Assembly: GCA_036270655.1 (NCBI GenBank)
Contig: DATBCD010000002.1
Coordinates: 1-15,821, forward strand
DNA length: 15,821 nt
Direction of reading: 5' to 3'
Source of the DNA: VBCK01 sp036270655
GTDB lineage: Bacteria > Pseudomonadota > Gammaproteobacteria > Burkholderiales > Burkholderiaceae_F
Position 1 is the stretch's first letter; each line of letters opens with the position of its first letter. Made by a program: the position numbers and the translations under genes. This document shows, piece by piece, positions 14,668 through 15,821 of the stretch. The notes beneath the pieces were generated by a model. The model did not search any database. It was not told where the DNA came from and saw only the letters and a program-made list of their open reading frames with translations.

Positions 14668-15096
14668 TCAATCATTTGGCGGTGGCTTGAACCCGGACAA
14701 TCGCCTGCCTAACTCCACTGTCACCCGTAACAGTGCCATCAAGAGCTGATCGTCAATCTCGACTTCGCCCTCGTATTCCACGAGATTGCGCTTGCGATGC
14801 GCCTGATCGAGCACCCGCCATTGCTCCTTGGGCAATTTCAGCGTGTGCTCCAAGCACTGAAAGACGAGATAACGACTTTCCGACCGATAACCATGCCATC
14901 GGAGCGCAGCCAACGCCAAAGCGTGGGCTGCGTTGTAGGCAAGATCAAAGCGGCTTTCCGGACTGAGCGAAGGACTCTGTGCATCTTTCAGTCGAGCAAG
15001 CCCCGATCGCACCAATCCTTGGAATTCGCCCAGGCTCGCACGTTCGGCCTTCAGCCGATGAATGCGTACGAGGTTTTCGAGCTCACGCAACCCCAT
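14668..15096 (-). CDS. HEPN-domain protein, probable toxin/effector partner of the adjacent nucleotidyltransferase
   Basis: A 142-aa all-helical protein. It has a coiled N-terminal helix (LRELENLVRIHRLKAERAS), a central RFDLAYNAAHALALAALRW segment (49–67) and AHRKRNLVEYEG (99–110), in the order and spacing of HEPN domains. Classical HEPN ribonucleases carry R-x4-H in the last helix. Here R103-N-L-V-E-Y108 has tyrosine in the histidine position. It may therefore not be a classical RNase, or it may belong to a HEPN branch in which this is normal. The ATG at 15096 lies 14 bp inside the upstream gene, so the two are co-translated. HEPN–MNT pairs are known toxin–antitoxin modules; this role is inferred from gene context. 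Confidence 0.8.
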   Translation of the reverse strand: MGLRELENLVRIHRLKAERASLGEFQGLVRSGLARLKDAQSPSLSPESRFDLAYNAAHALALAALRWHGYRSESRYLVFQCLEHTLKLPKEQWRVLDQAHRKRNLVEYEGEVEIDDQLLMALLRVTVELGRRLSGFKPPPND

Positions 15097-15751
15097 CCAG
15101 CGTTCCGATCAGGATCCGGTAAGGCCCCCCGAGCACTCGCTGGAGAAACGAGTTGCCGCTGCTGCGACGCTCGCGAAATTCGCTCGATGTGTAAAGGGTG
15201 GGCCTGACCGGCCTGGCCAGCCGGGACTCCACCGGCGCAAGCGCGCCATAGAGCTCCTCCAACGTCAGATCGTCCGAAACGACCAGCAGATCGATATCGC
15301 TGCTCGCGCGGTCCTGCCCTTTCGCGACCGAGCCATAGATCAGCGCGAGGCGGATGCGGGAACCGAGTGCCCTGACCGCATCTTGCAGCGGACCCTCGAG
15401 CCCGACCGTCTTGAGGACAATTCCGCGCAGTTCCTCGAATATCGGCGCATCGCTGTTGGCACGATAGTGCTTCTGGTTACCGACTGGCACTACCGTCACC
15501 AGGCCGCTCGCGACAAGTCGCGCCAGCTCACGTTGCACCGCGCCCGAGCCAGAACGCGCCAAGCCGATCAGCTCCGTCGCAAAGAAGCTTCGCTGCGGCT
15601 GGCCATACAAGAGCCCGAGCACCCGTTGCTGGGTGGTGCTGAACAAAGCGTCCGCAAGGCCGACCTTGGAGGGAGCCGCTAAGGGTCTCCTTGCGGCGGT
15701 ACGGCGCAACGTCCGCCGTCGGGCAACCGTCGTCTTCGATGTCCTACCCAT
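15083..15751 (-). CDS. Winged-helix / MNT nucleotidyltransferase fusion, probable antitoxin and autoregulator
   Basis: A 222-aa protein with a basic N-terminal tail (K/R-rich, residues 3–23), a winged-helix DNA-binding domain (about 31–100; TTQQRVLGLLYGQPQRSFFA then ELARLVASGLV and the wing VVPVGNQKHYRA) and a minimal nucleotidyltransferase domain (about 130–222). The catalytic signature GSx10DxD is exact: G140-S141 … D152-I-D154. In the MntA/HepT system such an enzyme AMPylates the HEPN toxin to inactivate it; here that is inference. The ATG at 15751 has no ribosome-binding site and lies inside a palindrome; an in-frame TTG at 15772 also lacks one. A TAAAAT seven bases before the ATG would fit a -10 box of a leaderless mRNA. 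Confidence 0.87.
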   Translation of the reverse strand: MGRTSKTTVARRRTLRRTAARRPLAAPSKVGLADALFSTTQQRVLGLLYGQPQRSFFATELIGLARSGSGAVQRELARLVASGLVTVVPVGNQKHYRANSDAPIFEELRGIVLKTVGLEGPLQDAVRALGSRIRLALIYGSVAKGQDRASSDIDLLVVSDDLTLEELYGALAPVESRLARPVRPTLYTSSEFRERRSSGNSFLQRVLGGPYRILIGTLDGVA

Positions 15752-15780
15752 AATGGGTATTTTAATACCCAAAATGGGTA
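15745..15780. promoter_or_regulatory. Two 15-bp palindromic operators over the start of the nucleotidyltransferase gene
   Basis: TACCCA-N3-TGGGTA occurs twice, at 15745–15759 (centre TAA) and 15766–15780 (centre AAA). They are 21 bp centre to centre, two helical turns, so two dimers could bind on one DNA face. The first covers the ATG at 15751 and the 6-bp AT spacer includes the putative -10 (TAAAAT on the minus strand). Binding would block transcription, consistent with autoregulation by the winged-helix domain. Confidence 0.8.
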
Positions 15781-15789
15781 TCCGCTATC

Positions 15790-15816
15790 TCCCCTCTCCC
15801 GCTTGCGGGAGAGGGG
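15790..15816. repeat. Dispersed hairpin repeat, CCCCTCTCCCGC type, copy 2
   Basis: A perfect 12-bp stem, 15791–15802 with 15805–15816, loop TT; 27 bp identical to 10198–10224. It sits ten bases beyond the operator pair, on the promoter side of the HEPN/MNT cassette, and probably marks the end of a neighbouring gene outside the window. It continues into GGCCGGG at the window end. Confidence 0.85.
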
Positions 15817-15821
15817 CCGGG

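Overview
This window looks like a chromosomal segment of a high-GC betaproteobacterium, most likely in the Burkholderiales. The evidence is very G/C-rich third codon positions, frequent GTG/TTG starts, a darP–mog pair, PmbA, GluQ-type tRNA synthetase paralogue, and many GC-rich hairpin repeats of the CCCTCTCCCGC-NN-GCGGGAGAGGG type between genes. No genus can be named from the sequence alone. No rRNA, tRNA, CRISPR array, transposase or phage gene was seen.

Layout. (1) 1–157: tandem 54-bp repeat and hairpin repeat. (2) 158–2307, minus strand: a metallophosphoesterase whose stop codon overlaps the GTG start of a Ser/Thr kinase fused to a universal-stress-protein domain, a compact putative phosphosignalling module. 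(3) 2380–3828, plus strand: a membrane-anchored serine hydrolase (beta-lactamase/esterase fold) whose linker carries an in-frame repeat element. (4) 3869–5173, minus: O-acetylhomoserine sulfhydrylase (MetY). (5) 5321–6753, minus: gluQ (tRNA-Asp queuosine glutamylation) overlapping a small CoA-binding Rossmann protein by ATGA. (6) 6754–7024: divergent, relatively AT-rich region with a chain of dyads. (7) 7025–10096, plus: membrane-bound multi-PAS diguanylate cyclase. (8) 10254–10940, minus: GNAT acetyltransferase. (9) 11167–13039, minus: darP–mog–carboxylesterase, each stop overlapping the next GTG/TTG start. (10) 13153–14535, plus: pmbA, divergent from darP. (11) 14668–15751, minus: a two-gene HEPN/nucleotidyltransferase cassette in which the nucleotidyltransferase carries an N-terminal winged helix and is preceded by two 15-bp palindromes, one covering its ATG.

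How the genes relate. Most are housekeeping or accessory metabolism: methionine synthesis, tRNA modification, molybdenum cofactor, 50S ribosome assembly and TldD/PmbA proteolysis. Two signalling units stand out: kinase–USP plus phosphoesterase, and the c-di-GMP synthase. The right end is the most accessory-like part, a probable toxin–antitoxin or defence cassette flanked by hairpin repeats. Two repeat families run through the window. One is a short GC hairpin, mostly at gene ends. The other is a 31-bp motif found both inside the serine hydrolase gene and directly upstream of darP, where it appears to supply the ribosome-binding site.
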